This document shows positions 50,839-58,882 of a stretch of 64,000 bases of DNA, piece after piece. Location of the stretch: the NCBI RefSeq assembly GCF_039523555.1, contig NZ_BAAAFN010000014.1:56701-120700 (forward strand), in the 5' to 3' direction. Both the position numbers and the translations under genes were made by a program. Position 1 is the first letter of the stretch, and each line of letters opens with the position of its first letter. The notes below the pieces were generated by a model. The model saw nothing but the letters and a program-made list of their open reading frames with translations. It was not told where the DNA came from and did no database searches. This DNA is from Castellaniella daejeonensis (GTDB lineage Bacteria > Pseudomonadota > Gammaproteobacteria > Burkholderiales > Burkholderiaceae_B).

Positions 50839-51181
50839 GTTGCGCCCCATGTTGCAACGCGGTAAATTAGCCGCTCGGTCGGCCCCATCGCGGTCGGCCG
50901 ATGTGGCGAACGTTCCCGGGTCACACACCCGGTTTTTTTCGTCTTCCGTCTTTATGTCCCAGGATGTGTCACGAGCGCGGTCCGGGACGTCCATTTCCAC
51001 CACGTTGCGCCCCATGGGCGCGTGTGTCTCGTGCCAAGGGGTACAGACTGGTCCCGCAATGTGTCCGGGCAAAGCGATTCCGTGAATCGCCCAGCGTCGG
51101 ATCATGTCGCGGATCGCCGGTACTGGCCCAGGCTGCCGAAAGGCCACTTGGTGCCCGACACGGGTCAAGAAAGGAATCAAC
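50839..51181 (+). promoter_or_regulatory. Promoter and long leader of the ilvBHC operon
   Basis: A 343-base stretch without a gene. TTGCGC (50840-50845) and TAAATT (50863-50868) are 17 bases apart and give an RNA starting near 50875, so the ilvB leader would be about 305 bases. A terminator follows 40 bases later (50916-50939). GTTGCGCCCCATG occurs twice (50839-50851 and 51004-51016); the second copy forms a hairpin GCGCCC-CAT-GGGCGC. No Leu/Val/Ile-rich leader peptide is seen. Confidence 0.5.
50916..50939 (+). terminator. Rho-independent terminator between narL and ilvB
   Basis: CCGGGT-CACAC-ACCCGG (50916-50932) is followed by seven Ts. It could end narL, 78 bases upstream, or act as an attenuator in the ilvB leader, since a promoter candidate lies before it. 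Confidence 0.85.
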
Positions 51182-52903
51182 ATGGAACTCAATGGCGCCG
51201 ACATCGTCGTGCGTTGTCTGATCGAGGAAGGCGTAGACCATGTGTTTGGCTACCCCGGCGGCGCGGTCCTCTACATCTACGACGCAATCTACAAGCAGGA
51301 CAAATTCCAACACGTCCTCGTGCGGCACGAACAGGCGGCCGTCCATGCCGCCGATGCCTACTCCCGATCCTCCGACAAGACCGGCGTCTGCCTGGTGACC
51401 AGCGGGCCGGGCGTGACCAATGCCGTCACCGGCATCGCCACGGCCTACATGGACTCGATCCCCATGGTCATCATCAGCGGCCAGGTCCCCACGCATGCCA
51501 TCGGCCAGGACGCCTTCCAGGAATGCGACACGGTCGGCATCACCCGTCCCTGCGTCAAGCACAACTTCCTGGTGCGTGACGTCAAGGACCTGGCGGACAC
51601 GATGCGCCGCGCCTTCTACATCGCGCGCTCGGGCCGTCCCGGCCCGGTGCTGGTGGACATCCCCAAGGACGTTTCGGTGGCGATGTGCAAGTACACGCCG
51701 CCGCGCAATCCGGTCCAGCTGCGTTCCTACGCGCCGGTCACCAAGGGGCACCAGGGCCAGATCAAGAAAGCCGTGCAGATGCTGCTGGCCGCCGAACGCC
51801 CGATGATCTACGCGGGCGGCGGGGTCGTGCTGGCCGATGCCGCCGACGAACTGCGCAAGCTGGTCCGCCTGACCGGCGCCCCCTGCACCACGACGCTGAT
51901 GGGGCTGGGCTCCTACCCGGGCACGGACGAACGGTTCGTCGGCATGCCCGGCATGCACGGCACCTACGAAGCCAACATGGCGATGCAGAACTGCGACGTG
52001 CTGATCGGCATCGGCGCGCGCTTCGACGATCGAGTGATCGGCAATCCCAAGCATTTCGCCCAGGTGCCGCGCAAGATCGTGCACGTGGACATCGACCCGT
52101 CCTCGATTTCCAAGCGGGTGCGGGTGGACGTGCCCATCGTGGGCGACGTCAAGGAAGTCCTGCAGGACCTGATCGGGCTGTATGCCCAGTCGATGGCCGA
52201 GCAGGGGGCCGCGGAACAGCGGCTGGCCGCCTGGTGGAAGCAGATCGACGCGTGGCGCGGCCGCAAGTGCCTGGACTACGAGCAGTCCGACACGGTGATC
52301 AAGCCGCAGTTCGTGATCCAGAAGCTGTGGGAGATCACGCGCGGCCAGGCGTTCGTCACGTCCGACGTGGGCCAGCACCAGATGTGGGCGGCCCAGTACT
52401 ATCCCTTCCCGGAACCGCGCCGCTGGATCAATTCCGGCGGCCTGGGCACCATGGGCGTGGGCCTGCCCTATGCCATGGGGGTGCAGATGGCCAATCCGGA
52501 CCGGGACGTCGCCGTCATCACCGGCGAGGGCTCGATCCAGATGAACATCCAGGAATTGTCCACCTGCAGCCAGTACCGCCTGACGCCCAAGATCCTGTGC
52601 CTGAACAACCGCTACCTGGGCATGGTGCGCCAGTGGCAGCAGATCGAATACGGTTCGCGCTATTCGGAATCGTACGTCGATGCCTTGCCGGATTTCGTCA
52701 AGCTGGCCGAGAGCTACGGCCACATCGGCATGCGCATCGACAAGCCGGCCGACGTCGAGCCGGCCCTGCGCGAAGCGTTCACGAAATACAAGGACCGCCT
52801 GGTCTTCATGGATTTCATCACCGATCAGACCGAGAACGTCTGGCCCATGGTGAAGGCAGGCCGCGGCCTGACCGAGATGCTGCTGGGTTCCGAGGATCTG
52901 TGA
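51182..52903 (+). CDS. ilvB: Acetolactate synthase, large (catalytic) subunit
   Basis: A 573-residue ThDP/FAD enzyme making acetolactate and acetohydroxybutyrate, the first common step of Val, Leu and Ile synthesis. N-terminal GYPGGAVLYIYDAIY, the catalytic Glu in HEQAAVHAADAYSR, GRPGPVLVDIPKDV, and the ThDP motif GEGSIQMNIQELSTCSQ ... LCLNN near residues 448-480. Start: ATG 51182 with AAAGGA. The regulatory subunit follows after 11 bases and ilvC after 80 more. Sequence alone does not separate IlvB from IlvI; pairing with ilvH/N and ilvC is the usual Burkholderiales operon. Confidence 0.94.
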   Translation: MELNGADIVVRCLIEEGVDHVFGYPGGAVLYIYDAIYKQDKFQHVLVRHEQAAVHAADAYSRSSDKTGVCLVTSGPGVTNAVTGIATAYMDSIPMVIISGQVPTHAIGQDAFQECDTVGITRPCVKHNFLVRDVKDLADTMRRAFYIARSGRPGPVLVDIPKDVSVAMCKYTPPRNPVQLRSYAPVTKGHQGQIKKAVQMLLAAERPMIYAGGGVVLADAADELRKLVRLTGAPCTTTLMGLGSYPGTDERFVGMPGMHGTYEANMAMQNCDVLIGIGARFDDRVIGNPKHFAQVPRKIVHVDIDPSSISKRVRVDVPIVGDVKEVLQDLIGLYAQSMAEQGAAEQRLAAWWKQIDAWRGRKCLDYEQSDTVIKPQFVIQKLWEITRGQAFVTSDVGQHQMWAAQYYPFPEPRRWINSGGLGTMGVGLPYAMGVQMANPDRDVAVITGEGSIQMNIQELSTCSQYRLTPKILCLNNRYLGMVRQWQQIEYGSRYSESYVDALPDFVKLAESYGHIGMRIDKPADVEPALREAFTKYKDRLVFMDFITDQTENVWPMVKAGRGLTEMLLGSEDL

Positions 52904-52914
52904 GGGGATAAGAC

Positions 52915-53406
52915 ATGAAACACGTGATTTCCATCCTGCTGGAAAACGAACCTGGCGCCCTGTCGCGCGTGGTGGGGCTGTTTTCGGCTCGCGGCTACAA
53001 CATCGAAACGCTGACCGTCGCGCCCACCGAGGACGCCACCCTGTCGCGGATGACGATCGTCACGGTCGGCTCCGACGAGATCATCGAGCAGATCACCAAG
53101 CACCTCAACCGGCTGGTGGACGTGGTCAAGGTCGTCGATCTGTCCGAAGGCCCCCATGTCGAACGCGAGCTCATGCTGATCAAGGTCCGTGCGGTCGGCA
53201 AGGAGCGCGAAGAAATGAAGCGCATGGCGGAAATCTTCCGCGGGCGCATCATCGATGTCACCGACAAGACCTACACCATCGAGCTGACCGGGGTGCAGGA
53301 CAAGATCGCTGCCTTCATCGGCGCGCTGGACCGCAGCGCCATCCTGGAGACCGTCCGCACCGGCGTCTCCGGCGTGGGGCGCGGCGAGCGCGTATTGAAA
53401 TTGTGA
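52915..53406 (+). CDS. ilvH: Acetolactate synthase, small (regulatory) subunit
   Basis: A 163-residue protein with an N-terminal ACT domain (ISILLENEPGALSRVVGLFS, RGYNIETLTVAPTED) that binds valine for feedback inhibition, and a C-terminal domain (MAEIFRGRIIDVTDKTYTIE) that activates the catalytic subunit. The length matches E. coli IlvH. It follows ilvB by 11 bases with GAGGGG upstream of the ATG. Called IlvN in some species. Confidence 0.95.
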   Translation: MKHVISILLENEPGALSRVVGLFSARGYNIETLTVAPTEDATLSRMTIVTVGSDEIIEQITKHLNRLVDVVKVVDLSEGPHVERELMLIKVRAVGKEREEMKRMAEIFRGRIIDVTDKTYTIELTGVQDKIAAFIGALDRSAILETVRTGVSGVGRGERVLKL

Positions 53407-53486
53407 ACCCCACGGGCGTCCTGCCGTACGGGCGCCCGGCTGCAACCAACCTCTCGTTTCAGAATTAAAAAATCGGAGTATCCAAC

Positions 53487-54503
53487 ATGAAAGTTTTCTA
53501 CGACAAAGACTGCGACCTGTCCCTGATCAAGGGCAAGACTGTCGCCATCATCGGCTATGGTTCGCAGGGCCATGCGCACGCGCAGAACCTGAATGATTCC
53601 GGCGTCAAGGTCATCGTCGGCCTGCGCAAGGGCGGTGCGTCCTGGAAGAAGGCCGAGAATGCTGGCCTGACCGTCAAGGAAGTCGCCGAGGCCGTCAAGG
53701 GCGCCGACCTGGTCATGATGCTGCTGCCCGACGAGAACATCGCCCAGGTCTACCGCAGCGAAGTCGCCGCCAACCTGAAGGCGGGCGCCGCGCTGGCCTT
53801 CGCCCACGGCTTCAACGTGCATTATGGCCAGGTCGTGCCGCGCGCCGACGTGGACGTCATCATGATCGCCCCCAAGGCGCCGGGCCACACCGTCCGCAAC
53901 ACCTACACCCAGGGTGGCGGCGTGCCGCACCTGGTGGCCGTGCACCAGGACGTCTCGGGCAAGGCACGCGACCTGGCCCTGTCCTACGCCATGGCCAACG
54001 GCGGCGGCCGCGCCGGCATCATCGAGACCAACTTCCGCGAGGAAACCGAGACCGACCTGTTCGGCGAGCAGGCCGTGCTGTGCGGCGGCACCGTCGAGCT
54101 GATCAAGGCCGGCTTCCAGACGCTGGTCGAGGCGGGCTACGCCCCCGAAATGGCCTACTTCGAGTGCCTGCACGAGCTGAAGCTGATCGTGGACCTGATC
54201 TACGAAGGCGGCATTGCCAACATGAACTACTCGATCTCCAACAACGCGGAATACGGCGAGTACGTCACCGGCCCGCGCATCGTCACCGACGAGACGCGCG
54301 CCGCCATGCGTCAATGCCTGGCCGACATCCAGTCGGGCGTCTATGCCAAGAACTTCATCCTGGAAAACGCCGCCGGCGCGCCGGAACTGACCTCGCGCCG
54401 CCGCCTGAATGCGGAATCGCAGATCGAACAGGTCGGCGCCAAGCTGCGCGCCATGATGCCGTGGATCGCTGCCAACAAGCTGGTGGACCAGTCCAAGAAC
54501 TGA
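53487..54503 (+). CDS. ilvC: Ketol-acid reductoisomerase, class I
   Basis: A 338-residue NADPH- and Mg-dependent enzyme, second step of Val and Ile synthesis. N-terminal Rossmann motif GYGSQGHAHAQNLNDSG (25-41), the knotted all-helical C-terminal domain with metal residues in ETDLFGEQAVLCGG (Asp and Glu) and the FECLHELKLIVDLIYEGG block. The 338-residue length fits short class I. Start: ATG 53487 with GGAG ten bases upstream. A hairpin (GGGCG/CGCCC) lies in the 80-base gap after ilvH. A strong hairpin follows the stop. Confidence 0.96.
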   Translation: MKVFYDKDCDLSLIKGKTVAIIGYGSQGHAHAQNLNDSGVKVIVGLRKGGASWKKAENAGLTVKEVAEAVKGADLVMMLLPDENIAQVYRSEVAANLKAGAALAFAHGFNVHYGQVVPRADVDVIMIAPKAPGHTVRNTYTQGGGVPHLVAVHQDVSGKARDLALSYAMANGGGRAGIIETNFREETETDLFGEQAVLCGGTVELIKAGFQTLVEAGYAPEMAYFECLHELKLIVDLIYEGGIANMNYSISNNAEYGEYVTGPRIVTDETRAAMRQCLADIQSGVYAKNFILENAAGAPELTSRRRLNAESQIEQVGAKLRAMMPWIAANKLVDQSKN

Positions 54504-54519
54504 TCTTTTCCATGCGATG

Positions 54520-54554
54520 AATGGCCGGGCGTCCCGCGGGGGCGCCCGGCCATT
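54520..54554 (+). terminator. Hairpin terminator after ilvC
   Basis: AATGGCCGGGCG (54520-54531) pairs without mismatch with CGCCCGGCCATT (54543-54554), 17 bases after the ilvC stop. The tail GCATTTGTCC has only a short T-run, so termination may be partial. Confidence 0.7.
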
Positions 54555-54596
54555 GCATTTGTCCTCGGGCTGAATTGGGTTATTCTTGCGCCTACC

Positions 54597-55277
54597 ATGA
54601 AAATCCCCCCATACCCCCATCCCCCGATCGCCCGAGAGGGCTGGCCGATCCTAGGCGGCGCGCTGGTCGTCTCCCTGCTGGTGACCTGGTGGTCGCCCTG
54701 GGCCTCCATCCCGTTCTGGGTGTTCACGCTGTTCGCCCTGCAGTTCTTTCGCGACCCCGCGCGCGAGGCGCCTGAAGGCGAGGGGCTGGTGCTGTGCCCG
54801 GCCGACGGCCGCGTGGTCAGCGTCGAAGACGCGGCCGATCCCTATGCGGGCGGGCGCCCGGCGCTGAAGATCAGCGTCTTCATGAACGTCTTCAACGTCC
54901 ACTCGAACCGCGTCCCGGTCGACGGCGTGGTGCAATCCATCCAGTACTTCCCGGGCAAGTTCTTCAATGCGTCCCTGGACAAGGCATCCCTGGAGAACGA
55001 GCGCAACGCCATGGTGCTGACCACGGCCGATGGGCAGACGGTCACTGCCGTCCAGGTTGCCGGCCTGGTGGCCAAGCGCATCCTGTGCCATGCCAGGGAA
55101 GGGCAGGCGCTGTACGCGGGGCAGCGCTACGGCTTCATCCGCTTCGGCTCGCGGGTGGACGTATACTTGCCTCCTGGGACGCGTCCCAGGGTCGCCCTGG
55201 GCGACAAGGTCAAGGCTACCCGCACGGCCCTGGCCGAGCTTCCCGCTCCTTCCCGCGATGACGTTTCCGCAGCCTGA
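54597..55277 (+). CDS. psd: Phosphatidylserine decarboxylase, short (PSD-A) type
   Basis: A 226-residue membrane-associated proenzyme that makes phosphatidylethanolamine. A hydrophobic N-terminal region (ILGGALVVSLLVTWWSPWAS) is followed by CPADGRVV, FMNVFNVHSNRVP (catalytic His/Asp region) and RFGSRVDVYLP. Self-cleavage at G184-S185 would give the pyruvoyl cofactor at Ser185. The short form (about 215-230) lacks the LGST ending of E. coli Psd and is usual in Burkholderiales. pssA, which makes its substrate, follows directly. Confidence 0.95.
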   Translation: MKIPPYPHPPIAREGWPILGGALVVSLLVTWWSPWASIPFWVFTLFALQFFRDPAREAPEGEGLVLCPADGRVVSVEDAADPYAGGRPALKISVFMNVFNVHSNRVPVDGVVQSIQYFPGKFFNASLDKASLENERNAMVLTTADGQTVTAVQVAGLVAKRILCHAREGQALYAGQRYGFIRFGSRVDVYLPPGTRPRVALGDKVKATRTALAELPAPSRDDVSAA

Positions 55278-55281
55278 ACCC

Positions 55282-56064
55282 ATGCCTGACGAACCGCAGC
55301 GCCGCCGCAGCATCTACCTGCTGCCCAACGCCTTCACCACCGCCAATCTGTTCGCCGGCTTCTATGCCGTCGTCCAGGCCATGAACCAGCATTTCGAGGT
55401 GGCCGCCATCGCCGTGTTCCTGGCGATGGTGTTCGACAGCATGGATGGGCGCGTGGCCCGGCTGACCAACACCCAGTCCGCCTTCGGCGAGCAGTACGAC
55501 TCCCTGGCCGACATGATGTCCTTCGGCATGGCGCCGGCGCTGGTGATGTACGAATGGTCGCTGCAGGGCCTGGGCCGCTGGGGCTGGCTGGCCGCCTTCG
55601 TCTACGTGGTGGGGGCCGCCCTGCGCCTGGCGCGCTTCAATGCCAACATCGGCAAGGTCGACAAGCAGTACTTCCAGGGATTGCCCAGCCCGGCGGCGGC
55701 GGCCCTGGTCGCCGGCTTCGTCTGGCTTTCCGTGGACAACAAGCTTTCCCTGTCCGACGGCGTCATCCCCTGGGCCGCGTTCGCAATGACGGTCTATGCG
55801 GGCGTGGCCATGGTGTCCAACGCGCCCTTTTTCAGCGGCAAGTCCTTTGCACTGGGCCGCAGCGTGCCGTTCTGGGTCATGCTGGTGGTGGTGGCGGTCT
55901 TCGTCTTCGTTTCCAGCGACCCGCCGGTGGTGCTGTTCGGCCTGTTCGTGCTCTACAGCCTGTCGGGCTGGGTGCTGTGGCTGTGGCGCGTGCGCCGGGC
56001 CCGCCGTCTGGGGCAGCGCATGCGCGGCGCCGACGGGGCGGAAGATCCCCCCGGGCAGGAATGA
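55282..56064 (+). CDS. pssA: CDP-diacylglycerol-serine O-phosphatidyltransferase
   Basis: A 260-residue integral membrane enzyme that makes phosphatidylserine for Psd. The CDP-alcohol phosphotransferase motif D-G-x2-A-R-x8-G-x3-D-x3-D is intact in DGRVARLTNTQSAFG and EQYDSLAD. About seven hydrophobic segments follow, including the last near VLFGLFVLYSLSGWVLWLW. Start: ATG 55282 (MPDEPQRRRS), 4 bases after psd; ATG 55258 would overlap psd by 20 bases. Neither has a clear ribosome site. Together psd and pssA complete the phosphatidylethanolamine branch. Confidence 0.94.
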   Translation: MPDEPQRRRSIYLLPNAFTTANLFAGFYAVVQAMNQHFEVAAIAVFLAMVFDSMDGRVARLTNTQSAFGEQYDSLADMMSFGMAPALVMYEWSLQGLGRWGWLAAFVYVVGAALRLARFNANIGKVDKQYFQGLPSPAAAALVAGFVWLSVDNKLSLSDGVIPWAAFAMTVYAGVAMVSNAPFFSGKSFALGRSVPFWVMLVVVAVFVFVSSDPPVVLFGLFVLYSLSGWVLWLWRVRRARRLGQRMRGADGAEDPPGQE

Positions 56065-56120
56065 CCGCGTCAGGATCGGAACACGGCCCCGAAATCCATG
56101 CGTTCCCGGCCGGATTCCGC

Positions 56121-56191
56121 TATAATTTTTCCGCGCCACGGTTTGCGTGGCGTTTTCATTTGATCTCACGGCAGCGCGCCTCGGTGCTGCC
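56121..56191 (+). promoter_or_regulatory. rpsO promoter -10 and structured leader
   Basis: TATAAT at 56121-56126. The leader then holds a perfect hairpin CGCCACG-GTTTG-CGTGGCG (56134-56152) followed by TTTT, and a second one GGCAGC ... GCTGCC (56170-56175 with 56186-56191), both before the ATG at 56213. S15 is known to control its own mRNA in several bacteria through leader structure. Confidence 0.55.
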
Positions 56192-56212
56192 GCCAGTCCA
56201 CTGAGGAATAAA

Positions 56213-56482
56213 ATGTCTGTTGCAGATATCGTCAAATCCGACATCGTTGCGCAATTCCAGCGCGCCGCCCGCGATACCGGTTCGCCTGAAGTCCAGGTTG
56301 CCCTGCTCACGGCCCGCATCAATGAATTGACCGACCACTTCAAGACCCACAAGAAGGACCACCACTCGCGTCGCGGCCTGCTGCGCATGGTCAGCCGCCG
56401 TCGCAAGCTGCTGGACTACCTGAAGGGCCGCAACCCGGATTCGTATCGCGCGCTGATTGAAAAACTCGGCCTGCGCAAGTAA
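56213..56482 (+). CDS. rpsO: 30S ribosomal protein S15
   Basis: An 89-residue small-subunit protein that binds the central domain of 16S rRNA. Conserved TGSPEVQVALLTARINELT, HKKDHHSRRGLLRMVSRRRK and LDYLKGRNPDSYRALIEKLGLR are all present. The length matches the family (89). Start: ATG 56213 with GAGGAAT upstream. pnp follows after a terminator-like hairpin, the rpsO-pnp order found across proteobacteria. Confidence 0.98.
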   Translation: MSVADIVKSDIVAQFQRAARDTGSPEVQVALLTARINELTDHFKTHKKDHHSRRGLLRMVSRRRKLLDYLKGRNPDSYRALIEKLGLRK

Positions 56483-56511
56483 TGCCCGGGGGCTTCGCTC
56501 CCCTTGCACGA

Positions 56512-56554
56512 GCCGTGCATGCTGCGCCATTTCGCGCGGCGTGCGCGGCTTTTT
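56512..56554 (+). terminator. Long hairpin with T-run between rpsO and pnp
   Basis: A 16-bp stem (56512-56527 with 56534-56549; three G-U pairs, loop CATTTC) ends in TTTTT. It may end most rpsO transcripts and protect the mRNA end. In E. coli this spacer also holds the RNase III site used in pnp self-control. Confidence 0.8.
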
Positions 56555-56640
56555 GTCATGGGTCGCCGCAATCGGCCCCGCCTCCGGTGGGCGGGTCGCG
56601 GGCAGGAGCCCCGCAGGCGTCCCTTTTATAGGATCATAAA

Positions 56641-58782
56641 ATGTTCAACAAAGTGAGCAAGTCGTTCCAGTACGGCCCGCACACCGTCGTCCTGGAAACC
56701 GGCGAAATCGCCCGCCAGGCCTCCGGCGCGGTGCTGGTGTCCGTCGATGACACGGTGGTGCTGGCCACGGTGGTGGCTTCCAAGACCGCCAAGCCCGGCC
56801 AGGACTTCTTCCCGCTGACCGTCGACTACGTCGAAAAGACCTATGCGGCCGGCAAGATCCCCGGCGGCTTCTTCAAGCGCGAAGGCAAGCCCTCCGAGAA
56901 AGAAATCCTGACTTCCCGCCTGATCGACCGTCCGCTGCGCCCGCTGTTCCCGGACGGCTTCTACAACGACGTCCAGATCATCATCCACACCGTGTCGGTC
57001 AATCCGGAAGTCGATCCCGACATTCCCGCCCTGATCGGCGCCTCGGCTGCCCTGGCGATCTCCGGGATCCCCTTCAATGGCCCGGTGGGCGCCGCCCGCG
57101 TGGGCTACATCGACGGCCAGTACGTCCTGAACCCCAGTGCCACGCAGGTGCGCGAGCAGTCCCAGCTGGACCTCGTCGTGGCCGGAACCGAGGCTGCCGT
57201 GCTCATGGTCGAATCCGAGGCCAAGCAGCTGTCCGAAGAAGTCATGCTGGGCGCCGTGGTGTATGGCCACGAGCAGATGCAGGCGGCCATCAACGCCATC
57301 CACGAACTGGTGGCCGAGGCCGGCAAGCCCGAATGGGACTGGCAGCCCGCTCCCCGCAACGACGTCCTGGCCACCGCAGTGCGCGCGGCCGCCTTCGAGC
57401 CCCTGCAGGCCGTCTACCAGTTGCGTGACAAGCAGGAACGCACCACGCGCCTGCGCCAGGTCTATGCCGACGTCAAGGCCAAGCTGGCCGAACACGCCGC
57501 TGCGCGGGGCGATGACGCTCCCGACAGCGTCGAGGTCGAGAACATGCTGTTCGCCCTGGAATCGGAAATCGTCCGCGGTCAGATCCTGAACGGCGAGCCG
57601 CGCATCGACGGCCGCGACACGCGCACCGTGCGCCCGATCAGCATCCGCCTGGGCGTGCTGCCGCGCGCCCACGGTTCGGCGCTGTTCACGCGCGGCGAAA
57701 CCCAGGCGCTGGTGGTCACCACCCTGGGCACCAAGCAGGATGAGCAGATCATCGATTCCATCATGGGCGAATATCGCGACCGCTTCATGATGCACTACAA
57801 CATGCCGCCGTTCGCCACGGGCGAGACCGGCCGCTTCGGCGTGCCCAAGCGCCGCGAGATCGGCCATGGCCGGCTGGCCAAGCGCGCCCTGTCGCCCCTG
57901 CTGCCTTCCCCGGAAGAATTCCAGTACACCCTGCGCCTGGTGTCCGAGATCACCGAATCCAACGGTTCCTCGTCCATGGCCTCGGTCTGCGGTGGCAGCC
58001 TGTCCATGATGGACGCCGGCGTGCCGGTGAAGGATCACGTGGCGGGCGTTGCCATGGGCCTGATCAAGGAAGGCGGCAAGTTCGCCGTCCTGACCGACAT
58101 CCTGGGCGACGAGGATCACCTGGGCGACATGGACTTCAAGGTGGCCGGTACCGCCAACGGCATCACCGCCCTGCAGATGGACATCAAGATCCAGGGCATC
58201 ACCAAGGAAATCATGCAGGTGGCGCTGGCCCAGGCCCGCGAAGGCCGCCTGCACATCCTGGGCAAGATGCGTGAAGCCATCGAAGGCTCCCGCCAGGAAC
58301 TGTCCGATTTTGCGCCGCGCATGCTGAGCATCCGGATCAACCCGGAAAAGATCCGCGACGTGATCGGCAAGGGTGGCGCCACCATCCGTGCGCTGACCGA
58401 GGAAACCGGCTGCCAGATCGACATCAGCGACGATGGCAGCATTACCATCGCCAGCACCGACCTGGATCGCGCCCACGAAGCTGAGCGCCGCATCAAGGAA
58501 CTGACCGCCGACGTCGAGGTGGGCCAGGAATACCAGGGCACGGTCCTGCGCCTGCTGGATTTCGGCGCCATCATCCAGGTCCTGCCGGGCCGCGATGGCC
58601 TGCTGCACATCTCGGAAATCGCCAACTACCGCATCGCCGACATCAACGACGTGCTGAAGGTCGGCCAGTCGGTGCGGGTCAAGATCCTCGAGGCGGACGA
58701 GCGCGGCCGTCTGCGCCTGTCGGTCAAGGCGATCGGCGGCATCGAGGCACAGGGCGGTCCCGCCGCTCCGGCCGTGCATTGA
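56641..58782 (+). CDS. pnp: Polyribonucleotide nucleotidyltransferase (PNPase)
   Basis: A 713-residue 3'-5' phosphorolytic exonuclease and degradosome enzyme. Two RNase PH domains (about 1-215, with KIPGGFFKREGKPSEKE, and 310-545, with FTRGETQALVVTTLG and GGSLSMMDAGVP), a KH domain (MLSIRINPEKIRDVIGKGGA, about 555-615) and an S1 domain (YQGTVLRLLDFGAIIQVLPG, about 625-690) are all in place. Start: ATG 56641 behind TATAGGATCATAAA. The terminator-like hairpin upstream suggests read-through plus an own promoter. A large perfect hairpin lies after the stop. Confidence 0.97.
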   Translation: MFNKVSKSFQYGPHTVVLETGEIARQASGAVLVSVDDTVVLATVVASKTAKPGQDFFPLTVDYVEKTYAAGKIPGGFFKREGKPSEKEILTSRLIDRPLRPLFPDGFYNDVQIIIHTVSVNPEVDPDIPALIGASAALAISGIPFNGPVGAARVGYIDGQYVLNPSATQVREQSQLDLVVAGTEAAVLMVESEAKQLSEEVMLGAVVYGHEQMQAAINAIHELVAEAGKPEWDWQPAPRNDVLATAVRAAAFEPLQAVYQLRDKQERTTRLRQVYADVKAKLAEHAAARGDDAPDSVEVENMLFALESEIVRGQILNGEPRIDGRDTRTVRPISIRLGVLPRAHGSALFTRGETQALVVTTLGTKQDEQIIDSIMGEYRDRFMMHYNMPPFATGETGRFGVPKRREIGHGRLAKRALSPLLPSPEEFQYTLRLVSEITESNGSSSMASVCGGSLSMMDAGVPVKDHVAGVAMGLIKEGGKFAVLTDILGDEDHLGDMDFKVAGTANGITALQMDIKIQGITKEIMQVALAQAREGRLHILGKMREAIEGSRQELSDFAPRMLSIRINPEKIRDVIGKGGATIRALTEETGCQIDISDDGSITIASTDLDRAHEAERRIKELTADVEVGQEYQGTVLRLLDFGAIIQVLPGRDGLLHISEIANYRIADINDVLKVGQSVRVKILEADERGRLRLSVKAIGGIEAQGGPAAPAVH

Positions 58783-58823
58783 TTCGCCATGCCCGCCGCG
58801 GCCGGCAGGCCGCGCGGCACATG

Positions 58824-58851
58824 CAACGGGCGCCCCACGGGGCGCCCGTTG
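58824..58851. terminator. Perfect 13-bp hairpin between convergent pnp and oxidoreductase genes
   Basis: CAACGGGCGCCCC and its exact complement are separated by only AC. The hairpin lies 42 bases after pnp and 32 bases after the convergent gene. No T-run on either side, so a bidirectional block or RNA end protector. Confidence 0.6.
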
Positions 58852-58882
58852 TGCTTCCGGCGCCGGGCAGGCGCTGCGAGGC

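Noticed and set aside
50839..51181. Leader peptide for classical ilv attenuation
   Set aside because: Frames in the leader have no run of Leu, Val or Ile codons ahead of the terminator.
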